A stretch of 64,000 bases of DNA from Hetaerina americana. Its lineage: Eukaryota; Arthropoda; Insecta; Odonata; Calopterygidae. The notes beneath the pieces are model-generated. The model was given only the letters and a program-made list of their open reading frames with translations, was not told where the DNA came from and did no database searches. The stretch lies in the NCBI GenBank assembly GCA_022747635.1, contig JAKTNV010000014.1:8382610-8446609 (forward strand). Reading direction: 5' to 3'. The position numbers and the translations under genes are program-made. Position 1 is the first letter of the stretch, and each line of letters opens with the position of its first letter. Below are positions 51,484 to 64,000 of the stretch, piece after piece.

Positions 51484-54400
51484 CGAAAAAAGACTTATGT
51501 TAAATGTGATAACCTTTTATGGCTTTATTGATTCACTAATGGCTACTAGATATTACAATTAATATTCAGTTCAGGAGTGTGCATAGATTTTGATTTGGGA
51601 AAAATGAGCACATTCCTAACATCAATGACTCATGGAGGAAATGGAACTGGAAACTCATATTAATGGATTTCAGGTTTTAATGACACAATAAAAATAAATT
51701 GAAATATGTTTGACAAAGGTTGTGACGGGACAATTAAAGTTGCACTCTGAATAAAATCTATTTAGCCTATCATTTACACTTCCAAAATCTGTTATAGCAT
51801 AATAGTGCTCGTGCACGGAGCCTAAGAATTAAATGAGACCCATGTCACTCGTTATGTTAAAAAGTTACAGATCGATATGAGGGTCCCGAATTGGTTTGCC
51901 GCCGCGTGCTTCACGTACTGTAACAATTAATACTAAGAGGCTTATTTTAATTTAACTAAGGCATTAATTATTTTACCAACAATAATTTTTTCATCTAAAA
52001 TATTAAATATACCACAAGCATCTTTTTTTGCAGTTTTCTTCAGGTATATTTGAGTATAATCTTCATCATCTATGATACACAAAGAATTGAGACAATCGAT
52101 GCAACGTAGAATTACAAACAACCTTTATCATATACCATATTGATATGATCTTCATAATATACAATAGTAGCATAGATTAAGAATTTGTAAATGGACTACT
52201 CATTTTGGTCTTGCCAAGCCAGTAAGTTCTGGCTTGACAGAAGGTGCCACGTAAACAAAAATGAGAGCTTGGAGTGTATGCAATAATAAGCTACATATAT
52301 TGTGTCACGTTCTGTTCCAGCCCTAATACATTCTGTAAAACATCCAGTCTTTTATTCTCCCAATTTTATTTCCCCACTCTCCTCTTAAATAGCAATAAGA
52401 TTAGTATTATAATTTCGTCATCCATTCGCCCCACATTTGCACCTCTAACATTTATACTATATTCCGACACAAGCCTCTGTAGCCCGTGGATTGATAGGCC
52501 AGTTAAATGCACGATAGAAGAGGAAAACTAATGCAACTGTGATAGGATCATAATATTTTACACAACTTTTCTTTTCTTTATTGTTAACCGAAGTTTTGCA
52601 GGGTGCTATAACAAGCTTGGAGAAATGGAGTCGTCCTATATTTTCACTCTGTTCTGATCCGACAATTCAGCACGTTTCAATGGATTATTCTCTCACTGCT
52701 GCAAATAAACTGCAACATGTAGCACTTTTTCAACAGTTTGAGACTTTCTGACTTAACAGATTACCCTTTGCCCCTTCACCCTTTTCTATATTTTCTAAAA
52801 TTTTCGAAGATTTGTGTTCCCCAAGGTCCCAGCTTAGTGTAAGGATTGTGCAGGTATTGGATGGAGAATTCTAGATTTCAACTCGAGTAATGTTTCTGGA
52901 CGTCAACAAAATTTGAGCCTAGTAATTTCCTGGGTAAGTGTCGGAACTTTCTCGGCAGGAGTGGAAGACACAGAAAAGCAACCATACCCCGTATCCTGAA
53001 CGTGTAAATTTCACGCGCCCCTAGGGCTTCCGTAGTAGCAGGTGTGTGAGCTATAAGCTCTCCCTGAGCTAACCAAACGTCAAATGAACCTTCTGGACTA
53101 TGATTGTTTTTCATCTCTAGAAGGAAATTTTCACATGACAAAATCGTTACCTTTATATTTTGTTGAACTCTGTGAGCGATTTTTCACGGAATGTTTTCAT
53201 GTTCTTTCGGTACAACTGCAAATCATGTTACTGTCGAAGAAAAATCTTACATATGGTTTATCATGATTATATGATTACCCTATTCGAATTGGAACTAATA
53301 TTTAGCAAAAACAATATAGAAAATTGATATACTATAAAATAATTATCATGTACTAAAACCATCATTACGAAATACTAAAAGAATTTTATTACTGACTTTT
53401 TCATCTTTCATCTTTGCGTAAGGATTTAGATGCATTTCAAATTGAAACTTTAAAAGAAAATGAACCATCCTTATCATCATATCTTTCAATTAATGGAGCT
53501 TAAAAAATACGAGATGTCTAAAATTAGATGTTTTCCGATTTACAGATCGATAAGCAGAGGAGTACTGGGATGAAAATATTTATCGAAGTGGAGATGAATA
53601 GGTTTTTAGCGACGCAATGTTCTTAGTCGCTTGATACCATTTGGATGGAAAAACAAATGTAACGTTCAGAAGCATTATTCGCAACTCAGCTACCCGTATA
53701 TATGACACGAAAGAAACAAGAGCAGGGATACTTCCTTCGTTAGTAGCAATTTGCAGCATTATAAATAACCATCATCACGAAGCCAACGAAGACATGTGAG
53801 TAAATAGATTTCATCACGAATTAAATTGAAAAAAAGCTTATATTACCAAAAATTCATTTATCTCAAATCTTTCGTGAAATTATAAATGATCAAGAGAGTA
53901 AACATTGACTAGAAGTGACAAACGAGGTGGGGTGAGTCAATAGGCGTTAAGGAGTGCACGACAGAAACTTCGAAAGAGGAAGCAGTCACGCTAACCAACA
54001 CTGCTTATCACGACCTTCCAAAAGTTCTGGAGAGCGAGAATGTAATTAAAGGCTGCATTTTTTATTTTATAATCTTTTATTTTTATTTAATTTTAATTTT
54101 AAAAAAGCTGCGAAAATAAATAAAATGCGAACTTCATCCCTAGTGCATACCTGACGAATCATATCCTATCCCTGACTAGCAAAAACCTTCCAGCATACGA
54201 TAGGTATTCTGGTGTTTTCACTTAGAAACACTATTTTACAGACTTTCATTACTACTCCGAACAAAATAAAATAGGATTAAGTAAAGGAAATGGTGTCTAG
54301 AAATATAGAAAACCGATGATGACAGACAAAAAGCGGAGATATTTAAATGAAATAAAAAGGAAAATGGAGCTGTGAAGTAGAGTGACGTGGTTTCACGTTA

Positions 54401-55570
54401 AAAGGTCAACGGAAATTGGTTAAGTTAATATACATACTATAGAAGGTCAAAGAAACCAATGAGGCCAAATATGCATAATTAGATATAACTGTAACTATAA
54501 TTGGCGCCAAGTGAAGCGTTCACTGACGATTTTAAAACGATTATAAGATAATGATACAAAACAAGGTATTCAAAAGGGAGAAAATCGCAGGTAAACAAAA
54601 GCTCAATCGTATCTATTTAAATGCAATTATTAGAAGATATAAAATGGAGTTCTAAACAGTGATATACTTTCAGTCTCGTGGTTCCAAAGATTTCAGCATA
54701 CTATTTTTGCATTTTCTTCGATAAGAGTATAAAAATATTTAGAAATAATATTTATTTTATGTTATTTTAATAAATGTAACCTTATGAGATTTTGAAGAAA
54801 CAGAGGGACGGTTGAAATGTTTTATAAAAGTGAAATTTAAATTAAACTCTTTTGCCTCTCAATTTAGACCTTCGCAGTATCAATGCATACACCCAGGGAA
54901 TCGTCAAGCGGAATATTACGGAATTGTCAAGCAGTCACCCTTTACGGTAACAGATATTAGCCCGTGAGCTGTTGTTACCGATTTATAGGGATCAAATATA
55001 CCCATTAAATATCAAGGAGAATACTAGAAAGTGCGGTGGTACTATCATTTAATTTTCATATGGAAAACCTTTTTTGGAATATACGCATAAATGTATGCAT
55101 ACTTCCATCGAAAGATTTTCAGCTAACAAATTAACTACGGCCAATGAATATGACAGGAGGGGAGAAATTATTTTTAACAAATAAAACGGGCGTTATGTTA
55201 GATGACATGATATGACAGGAATTATTAAAATAAATTAAATAATTTTTATATTTGCATCATAATTTCATCATAAAAATCTGGAAAATACTTTAAAGAGCAG
55301 TTACTAATTAGGAAAATAAACGGTTTTTCCATCGAGGTGGACATAAGTTATGAGCGAATATCAGGGGCATCTGATGGTACATGCCCGTCAGAGAAGATTT
55401 CCAGAAAAGATCATATGACTAGAGCTAAGCCTAAAATGGCATTCACTGAAGGAGAGGGGTCGAATGATCTCGTAACGTAAACTGACTGAACTTGAAACGC
55501 TGTCAGAATAGCGGAATATTGAAGAACGGAGGGGCAACGAATTTTTACAAAAAATTGTATTAGCGTGAGG
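51482..55570. other. No gene seen
   Basis: AT-rich, about 4 kb with frames no longer than 87 codons (52878-53141 minus), all unrecognised. A C/T-rich patch at about 52310-52500 has a faint non-LTR retroelement flavour on the minus strand, too weak to call. Confidence 0.4.
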
Positions 55571-55574
55571 CTGT

Positions 55575-56765
55575 ACGCTTGTGAGTGCGTAAGAGAGAGA
55601 GAGGGAAGAGTAGAGATAAAGAACTATTTTGCGAGGCTAGATTATGTAAAAAAAGGAATAAATTAAAAAATTCGAACAAGCATGGAAATCGAGGAAACAA
55701 CCGCACGAGCAGCATAAAGTGGAGTTACGCAAAGCGAATGAAATCATGAAGATAAGCATCAGACTAGAAGAGAAAGAGAGGGACATGATATTGAAAAAAC
55801 GTAAGCTGAAACGGTTATGAAAAAAACCTCTCGATGTTGAGGGAGAGATCGGAGAGCACGAGATGAGGCGAGATAAAAATAAAGGGGAGTCTAGAAAGAG
55901 AGAACATGGCGGTAGGAGCGGGAAAGAGGAAAAGAGGACAAGTTCGTTGGAGGAATAGCATTGATGCTGGGCCGACAGAATCCTTCGCTCAGAAGAGATG
56001 TTAAGAAGATAGTGAAAGTGGAAGAGAGGGAGGAAGCAAGAACACAAAACGGAGAGGGGAGAGTGCGAAGGATTTAGCGAAAGAAATGAGGGAAGGGGTG
56101 AAATTGAGAGGAAAATGTGGAGGAGTTGGGGGAGGTAATCGCAGAGTGGACCAATGTCCCGCAGAAAAAGAAGGCGTACGAGAGAGAGAGGGGTTATGGG
56201 AAGGGTAAAAGGGGGAATTAGGTGTGGGAGAGGATTTTCTACCTCTCATTCCTACTCCCCGACTCTATCCTTCACCCTCGGTGCGCTTCTTCCCCCCAGC
56301 CGACGAACCTCCATACAAAGAGCAGCCATCTTCCATCTCTCCATACTACCCCCACCCAGGATACTCCTCCCACTCCCCATCCGCACCCCCCCCCCCTCAT
56401 TCAGTCGCCCCCTCAGGCACCAGTCCACCCACGCCCCTCTCGACGCGCCCCTTTTGCCCCCCGGGATGGGGATGCGAGAGAGACCGGCGCCGAGAATCCT
56501 AGAAGCTGCAAAACTTCCCTCTCCACCCCTCCCCGAAAACACTCCCGTCCCTCGCCCGCTCTCCTCCGCCTTGCCCATTCCACCCCGACAACCGAAACCC
56601 CCTTGACACCCCAAGTGCACACCCACGCCAAAACCCATCCCCCCACCAATCACCATCCCACAAGCACCCCGCCCCCACCACCGCCGCCAAATACTCCTCA
56701 CTCCCACTCGCGCACACACACACACGCACATATATTCTTCCTCCCGCACCCACCATAACCGGCCG
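55575..56765. other. Skewed island: purine then C-rich
   Basis: G/A-rich plus strand from about 55575 to 56230, then C-rich with many CCCCC and CACC runs from 56230 to 56765, ending with a CA repeat near 56712. The skew reverses within a few bases of 56230. Frames of 136 to 178 codons on both strands are Pro/Ser/Thr/His- or Gly/Arg-rich by-products. Confidence 0.6.
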
Positions 56766-58510
56766 ATCCTTCTCCATTGCATTCTAGCTCTCCTCTTTCT
56801 CTTCCACCATGGAGAGTACGCTAAAGCAAGAGCATCGTGGGTGTGGCTTAAAAATCAATATGACCTAATGCGTGAGGAGGATGGTATGAGTACTCGGTTG
56901 GTGAATGAAGTGCGTGGGCGGCACTGATGCTCGTTGTATTTGGAAGTTTTTTTGCGGGAGGTAGAATTAAGCCCGAAAAGGAGCGAAGTGAGTAAACAGG
57001 CTGAGAGCAGTTAAGTAAAAATGTTGATAAAAGCACATTGAGTTTGGGGAACATTTCCCCGAAGGGATTAAATAATGGAGCGGTCATGCTTAGGGCACCC
57101 CAGAATATTAAAACTATTATGATATTTAAAATAAGTTCGCTGAACTTTTTATAAACTAATATGATGAGCGGCCCACCTCCCTCTAGTTTCCCCAGGAGAT
57201 CATCAGTAATAAATATCAAAACACCGGTTATGCATAAATGTGTACTTCAATATAAAGTATTTATTTTTCGATTTCTAAATTTAAGTAATTTACGGCCGTT
57301 GTTTTAAATTGACAGTGGTCCAAACACTAGCTGCGACAAACCTATGCTTCAGCGCGGCAGAATCTGAAAAGTATGCATCCTTTGTTGTGAAAGTATTCCA
57401 CATAAATATATCATATACCTTCTGTGAGCATTGGAGACGGGAAATTGGTATTTATTACCTTAAAACCTTTGAATCACTATTCTCCGGTTTAGTCTTCGTA
57501 TATAACGTTAAGTATGCACACGTCCTAATCTATTCAATTAATCTTAGTTTTGATGAAAAATTTACATTGTAATTAAATTAGGAATTCGAATTAAAAGTTC
57601 CCAAGTTGGAAGTTGAGAGTAAGTATCTTTACCGCATACATAAAAAACGGACTTTTGTGCTACGAAAATGATTCCACGCTAGTACAGGTTTCTTAAAATA
57701 AGAGCTTAGGTATGTTGTTGTGATATAATATAATTATATCCTTCAATTGTTAAAATTAAACCCGAATAAATGTTTGAGAGAATTTCAAGCTGTTATATGT
57801 AAAAAATAATAATGTTAAATCATGTTGATCGCGAAATTTTGAAAAAATCTAAACGAAAAATCTAAATATTCGACATTGTTTTATTATAAGGTTCAAGAAA
57901 ACTAGCGCGAACAGCCAACATTAGTTTATTATAAATAATAAATAAGAACTACTTAAATGGACTTTCGATCATGGATTTAAATAGCGATATAGATTCCCGT
58001 CCTACTCAAATCAGTCATTTACTTATCCTAAATCTGCAGATTATCGCTACACTAGCAAGATACGTGCAGTATGTCATTTCAACCTCTGTCCCTAGCACAA
58101 ATGTAGCGTCCTGATGTAGTGAAAATTATGCAGTGCAAGGAAATAAATTAGATCCAATGTAGCCGATTGACTGAGGCCATTTAAAATCATGAAATTATCA
58201 CCAAAAATGACAAAGCAATAAAATACAACATATGTCCGTGATACCAATCGATCCGAACAAATTCGGATTACACTTAGAATTCGGTTATTGATTAGGGATT
58301 GTGAATTCTTCTTCCGACAAACAACACGGAGCTCAACCAGCGCGCAACCAGAAGGGACGTAGTGATCCCAGCTACAATGCCTAATAACATCTATAATTTC
58401 CATTCAATATTTTGGTTTTCAATATCGAAGTCAATAGGATGAGACGATATTCCACAGCAGCCCGGAGATTTGGCACCTGAACAAACCTAGGACACATTAC
58501 GGAATATGGG
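56766..58510. other. No gene seen
   Basis: AT-rich. Frames of 123 codons (56848-57219, minus), 87 codons (57309-57572, plus) and 103 codons (58092-58403, minus) have fairly normal composition but match no family I know; no splice sites or promoter could be paired with them. Confidence 0.3.
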
Positions 58511-58619
58511 AGAACGACCTTCGCCTTTGTGTACGTTCATCCTCCTCCCTCTCTCTCCTATGATGCGAAAGGAAAATGTAATACGGTCAAACTATTCCCT
58601 GCGAAGTTACCTATTCTGC

Positions 58620-59090
58620 CGCCGGAAATGAAATATCTCTCACGATATGAAGACAGAGAGAGAGAGAGAGCGGAGGGACGTGTCGCAAGTTGCATACCGA
58701 AGGTGTGTTTTGAGAGCGAAGAGAGAACGTCAAGGGGGAAATTCGAGTGAAGGCATTATTCCCTTGAGGGAAATCGCGAAAGAGGAGAGACTGGTAGCGA
58801 GAGTCGAGGGGAACTGGGAAGGAAAACCAGGAATTTGAAGGACGGATAGCGCGGTTGGCCGGGAAGCGATATTTTCCCGCATTCGATGATACAGACGGCG
58901 GAAGAAATTGTGTGCGAATATTCCTCACTTCGCCTCTCGCCTGTAACGGGACGCTGGGAGAAGGGACCACGGGGCTGGATAAGGATTAGAGCCGACAGAA
59001 AATAGATGTCGAGGTTGATGTCTAAATAAACCTACGACTTGAGACGCGACGATGAAAAGGAGGTAATCAGTAAATCTATGGAGGGAGAGT
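58620..59090. other. Purine-rich island
   Basis: G/A-biased plus strand including GAGAGAGAGAGAG near 58655. Frames of 119 codons minus and 73 codons plus overlap and are low-complexity. Confidence 0.5.
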
Positions 59091-62000
59091 AGAGATGCAC
59101 AATAAAGCGCCGTCGTCCGTCATGGCAAATACACGTGTTAATTCAGGAATGGTTGCGGTTATTCCGAAACTCAATTCCCCTCAAATGAATTCTCGAACAG
59201 TTCTCCTGCTAGGAGCATCTTTCAATCTCCAGACCCTCATTAATATCTTCTTCAAATGGAGTAATTTCGGCATACGTTTCTTCATTTCAACTATACTACT
59301 TCAACAAAGCAACAGCGACAGGAGTAGCTTCGAAAACAATTAATCAAGTAAACAAAATGTGCATAATTTATGCATAAATATAATATTCATCTGCACAAAT
59401 CTGACGCGAGAGTTTCGGTACAGGACAATGACTCCACGCAAGGCACATAAAATAAGAATAAAACGCTTTTGGCGAAATGTGAGAAAAGGCGACTAAATCC
59501 AACGTGAAGTACTGAATTACTTTCAAAGTTCGATTCTCAGTAATTATGTTGGCAGCTTTGTTATATGGAAGAATTTTGATGCAAATAAACCCGTTTTATT
59601 GGGCTGAGGCATTTAAATCATACAAAATTATATTTAACTCAATACAAACCTTTCACGTCACATAAATCCAGTTCTTATGTTTTCTAGCACTCAGACAGCT
59701 ATTCGCTGACATATATGATAAGACAAAGCTTTTGCTTTCCATTCGAATATCCATTTCCAAGAAATGAATGCGAAATTAAGGTTGTATCTACTCACCAAAC
59801 CAAAAAAAGTCGAGCTGTTTTTCCCGGAAGATGGTTTAATCCCCGTCATGGATTTGGGTTTTTATCCCTTCCCGCATACGTTATAATAGAATCTTTAAAT
59901 TGCCCTAACAGGAAATTTCTTTAAAAAAATTATAATTGTGAGAAGAGTTAATGTTAAAATTCTTTTGAAAAATAATTCTTGCATTTGGGAAAGAAATATG
60001 TTCCCGAAAATTGGGTTACCGAAAAAAATAGCCCAACCACTAATGCATATAACATCATTAACATTTTTGCGAATTTTGATTTTCCAAGAAACAAATCATC
60101 ACTCGATTTAGAGAATAGAGACATGGCATGTAACTACTGACACAGGATTTCATGCATAATTCTTTCTGAATTATAACGCATATAAGTCCTCTATCATTTC
60201 TAGATTAAATTGCATCAGTGAAAAGGATCTGTGACTCAAAAGAACGCTCCGATTACAAACTATTGATGATAACCGATACCGTTACAGCTCATACACAGTG
60301 GCATTTGGAGAATCCTTATTGTGTTAACGATAGATCGAAAGAAGTAAAAAACCTCAATACATTTTACCAAGAAAATTTGCGTGCAGCAGATTAAGAGAAA
60401 TTAAGTTCAAAATATTTATATGAATAATTAGCAGGCTTCAAAGAATTAATTTCTTTAATTTATACACGAAATACCTCCCATTTACTACCCATCATTTTGT
60501 AAAAGAATCAACCACAAAAATGATTTTATCATATCTAATAAAATGCATGGCCTTTTTATAAAAAAAGGAATCAAGCTCACAAAAATTTAGCGTGTCAAAT
60601 TCCGATAAAATGAGTTTTTGTGAAAGTTACGTAAAGAAAGAAGAGAGAGAGTCACAGAATCGATTACGATCACCCTTCATTCGAGTCAGAAAGTTTGGAT
60701 GAAAAATAAGCTCCCTTATTGCAAGGTCGTTCATTCTAGATTTTTATCTAACAGGTCATTTTTATATGCTTGATTCAATTGGTTTATCGGCAGAACTCCA
60801 ACGGAAGAAGAAGGCTTTTACAGAGCACGCTGTCACAAAATCAATTGCGCAGGAAGAAAGTACAATGTGTAGGAGAACATAGCAGGAGCAGCAAGTTTAT
60901 TTCCAAATACATATTTCCAAATTGAAAGTTCCTTATTCAGCTTAAGAGCCAATAAAAGGAGGCGTTATTTCCCATGACGTAACCTCCAAAGATCTGCTTT
61001 ATTAAGAATGGGAAACATAATTGGTAACTGACCATATTCAGAATTTTTCACACCACGCCTACGTAAGAAAATCTTGAAGATTACCTATTCATTGCAGGTT
61101 CGATTAAGTAAAATTGAAAACATAAGTCCATATAAAAGCAAGTGAAAAGCAGTAGAAAATGATGTCTTTAAATAATTACCCCCTACTGCAATTTTTAATA
61201 GGGTATATAAAATGTAAAGCTAAAAAAGGTATAACCTTGGGAATATATGTCGTCGTCCTAGTAATGCATGTGGAGTTGAAGAAGGACTTATTGTAATAAG
61301 GAGTGAGGAAAAAACAATCAGGAAAATGAGCTTCTAACAAGCAAACTAAGGCTACATCAAGCCTTTTATTACGAAGCCGTTTTTTGCTACGGTCGTACAA
61401 AAATCCAATTGACGCATTCGAAGAGCTCAGAGGGAAATAATGATAATTCAGAGCTGTATTTTGAAAATGTAGCTTAAGTAGAGTTCATGAGAGGCAGTTC
61501 GATGCATGGAAAAAGCAATTTATTAAAAAAAATTACCTTGCAAAATTCATACAACGCCAACAAGTAAAAGACCATTCCAGTCTACTATATATTTATTATT
61601 AGAACTACGAGTAATTTAGCACAACTTCTTATCTAGAGGCTTTTAAAGTAATCATTGTATGAAAAATGTTTCCACTTCAATTTGCACTAAATAAGTCAGG
61701 ATAGTCCTCTTTTTTATTTCAAATTTCCGTTTTAATTTTATTTAGGTCCAACCAAATTTCATTTAGTTTTAATCAAATTCACGATAGCTAAATTGTAAAA
61801 CATTCCAAAAGTCTATCAACGAGAAAGTTGAATCAATAGGTACCATTTATTTACGTACTTAGCGCACTTAGCGTACTTAGTGGCCAGCTCATACCTTTGG
61901 GTTAAAAAGTTTCTTAACTAAATATAGTGCTTAGAATTGATGCTTATAAGAGATCATAAGAACAGTCGGGGGCAATAAATGTTTATCGATTTTAATGGGC

Positions 62001-62390
62001 AGAATTCGGTACGCCAATGAATCAAATTCGTGTTTTTATTGCATTGAAATGAGGAAAAATATGATCCACAGCAAAAATAAAACACAACACAAAAGAATTG
62101 ATGCATTAAAATATTTAATTAAACGCTCGCTTGCTGACTCCATTCTATTATCACCCCCACGAGTCTTAATCAAAATCCTTAATGAAAACATTGAATTTCA
62201 ATCATTTGTCTCGTTTCAAAAAATAATTCAATTCCCACGGATCCCATCACGCTGATAAATAATAATGAAGCAGAATCGTCGACCAGCAAGCACTAAAATG
62301 AGATAACAAGTTGAAACGAGAGAACATATAACCGCGCATCAATATTTCGCCAAAGAACGCCAAAGAGTAAGTATAAAGGATTATGTAAAG
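59091..62390. other. No gene seen; small tandem repeat
   Basis: AT-rich, frames up to 86 codons, none recognised. Three 9-bp units of CGYACTTAG lie at 61854-61880 (CGTACTTAG, CGCACTTAG, CGTACTTAG). Confidence 0.45.
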
Positions 62391-63720
62391 GAAAGATTGA
62401 GATGATGAGAGGAAGAAGGGGGAAATGGTGGATTGGGGAGGGGGGAGGCTTTAGGGGCAATTCAATGAATAGGAGAGGTGAGGTGGAAAGGAAAGTGGGG
62501 ATTGGGCAGGGTTAGGTAGTGATATTCGAAAGGGAATGGAAAAGATACGAGATCGGGAAGGTTCCGAAGGGAGGATACGAGGGGCGCAGAGGAGGGTAGT
62601 GGTCGGGAGAGAGGAGGGGAAATAAGAGGACGGCAGAGGAAACAAGTCGGGTGAGGAATTAGCTGTCTAGCAATGAAGAAGAGGGGAGGGATGGAGAGCG
62701 TGGTCGTGTAGGGGAGGAGGGGGGAAGGAGTTAGAAGAGGACAAAGGAGGGAGGGGAGAAAGCGAACAGACATATCCAGCCATTTGCAAAAGCCCTTTTA
62801 AGGAGAAAAGAATTTTCGTGGGGGGTGAGAGAATGAGAGAGAAGCATTTTCCACGACGGGTGATGAAGTGCGCGGAAGAATAAGAAAGCAAGAGGAGAAG
62901 AGGAGGATCAGGGAAGAGGGATAGAAAGGAAGAGGGGATATGCGGGGATGAAATGGTAGAAAGGAGTCGAGTAGATTTTTGAGAATCGAGAGGGGGCTAA
63001 GGATGACGTAAGTCGGAGGGGTGGAGAAGGCTGAGAATGGCGAAAGATGATACGAGGAAGGGAGGAATGAAAAGAGAAGAGGAAGTGAAAAGGGGAGGAG
63101 AGTTGGACGTGACGTTAAGGGTTTTGAGTTTGGGGTTGGGAAAAACAGAAGACGACAAGGACGGCGCTTACAGCAAACGGTTTGAGGAGAGAGACGAGTC
63201 GGAATAAGAGGAGGAATTAAAGAAGGCGAGGGTGTGTGCTTTTGTGTGAGAGAGGGTGGGTGGTTTGGATGGCGCCTTAATTGGTTGAAGGCCCTCACTC
63301 TGCCGGCTAAGAATTTCACCACCACCCACCCAACATTTTATCTTCTCACTCCCACCGCAGATCCTTTTTCCTCCCTCTCTCATCCAGACAGGCGGCACTC
63401 CCTCTCTTTCTCTCACTCTCTAGTTATATCCATTCATTGTATTCATCCTTGGAAGGAGGAGTTTAAAACGGCACACTAAGGCCAACCTCAAATGTGTGTC
63501 CGAATATGTCTAGGGAAAGGGTGTCGTAATCCACTTTCCGTGTTTGCAAGGTTGGGTTAAGCTAGATGGGGGGGTTTTATTTTTCGGGGGAGTGGCATGG
63601 GTGATGTTTTTTTCGAGAGAGCGCAGAATGAGATATTTAAAATATGTGACGCTTGGGAGTGGGGGAAAGGAAGTGGTGGGTCGGTGTGACACGGACAATT
63701 AATTGAGGGGGGACGTTTGG
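62391..63720. other. Large purine-rich island with a pyrimidine gap
   Basis: G/A-rich plus strand at 62391-63290, C/T-rich at 63300-63430, and G-rich again at 63480-63720. It is similar in size to the island at the left edge. The 175-codon minus-strand frame (62798-63325) is Ser/Pro/Leu/Phe-rich and not a credible protein. Confidence 0.55.
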
Positions 63721-64000
63721 TCATCTACTTCGAATTCAACTATTACTACGATAAGTAGCGAATATGAAAGTATTCTAACTCTATCTTAGGATGAGCTTTT
63801 TCGTTTCCTTTAGTATTCAAGTCTAGGATCAAAACGAACGAATGGCCTTCACGTAATTTTTTGAGATTTCTATTCGTATGTGATGATACAAATAAAATAT
63901 CGCAACGAGGAGGTCATCGCAACGATGGACACTAAGAAAGACCTACTGTATTCTTGTACGTATTTGTATTCCATTGAAGATATTATTCTGATTCTCAGCT
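63721..64000. other. No gene seen
   Basis: Short AT-rich end of the window. Confidence 0.4.

Noticed and set aside
56154..56782. Frames of 150 to 178 codons on both strands
   Set aside because: C-rich simple-sequence composition explains the lack of stops; translations are Pro/His/Thr or Gly/Arg repeats without domains.

Overview
This window looks like a gene-poor, AT-rich stretch of a large arthropod genome, most likely an insect. The evidence is the repeat content: three mariner-type DNA transposons of the kinds common in insects, non-LTR retrotransposon remnants with an AP-type endonuclease, a Penelope-like retroelement (PLE), tRNA-derived SINE sequences and more than a dozen long (TA)n arrays. 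The species cannot be named from the sequence. I found no host protein gene, rRNA or tRNA gene that I can defend. Most long open frames are either (TA)n read as Tyr-Ile repeats or purine/pyrimidine-skewed islands that happen to lack stop codons.

Layout. 1-5.7 kb: a purine-rich island at the left edge, then unremarkable AT-rich DNA. 5.7-6.3 kb: a decayed reverse transcriptase fragment and a tRNA-like SINE head. 6.3-17.9 kb: mostly featureless DNA with small hairpins and one (TA)n array inside an inverted repeat. 17.9-20.6 kb: a heavily decayed antisense LINE. 20.6-30.0 kb: mostly empty, with long (TA)n and (CA)n arrays and a purine/pyrimidine-skewed cluster at 27.7-29.3 kb. 30.0-36.5 kb: a dense transposon cluster, in order a near full-length dead mariner, an internally deleted mariner with perfect 33-bp terminal repeats embedded in CA/TA microsatellites, a third broken mariner, a LINE endonuclease remnant, a PLE remnant, a SINE and a foldback repeat. 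39.6-44.4 kb: two more copies of the PLE terminal sequence and a 230-bp, almost perfect palindrome, all abutting (TA)n arrays. 44.4-64 kb: mostly featureless, with a large (TA)n array at 51.3 kb and skewed islands at 47.5-49.4, 55.6-56.8, 58.6-59.1 and 62.4-63.7 kb.

The most interesting structure is a set of PLE 3'-terminal sequences (35.7, 39.8 and 44.3 kb) plus two foldback repeats (36.2 and 44.07 kb) that share a TGTGAGTG-centred core. In each, the outward 3' side runs directly into, or lies close to, a (TA)n array. The 44.07-kb palindrome has two 111-bp arms differing at one visible position, which suggests recent formation. The terminal sequences also contain a YTGAAGA, stem, GAAA layout resembling part of a hammerhead ribozyme core, a motif known from PLEs. 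The element family, the microsatellites and the palindromes may therefore belong to one process.
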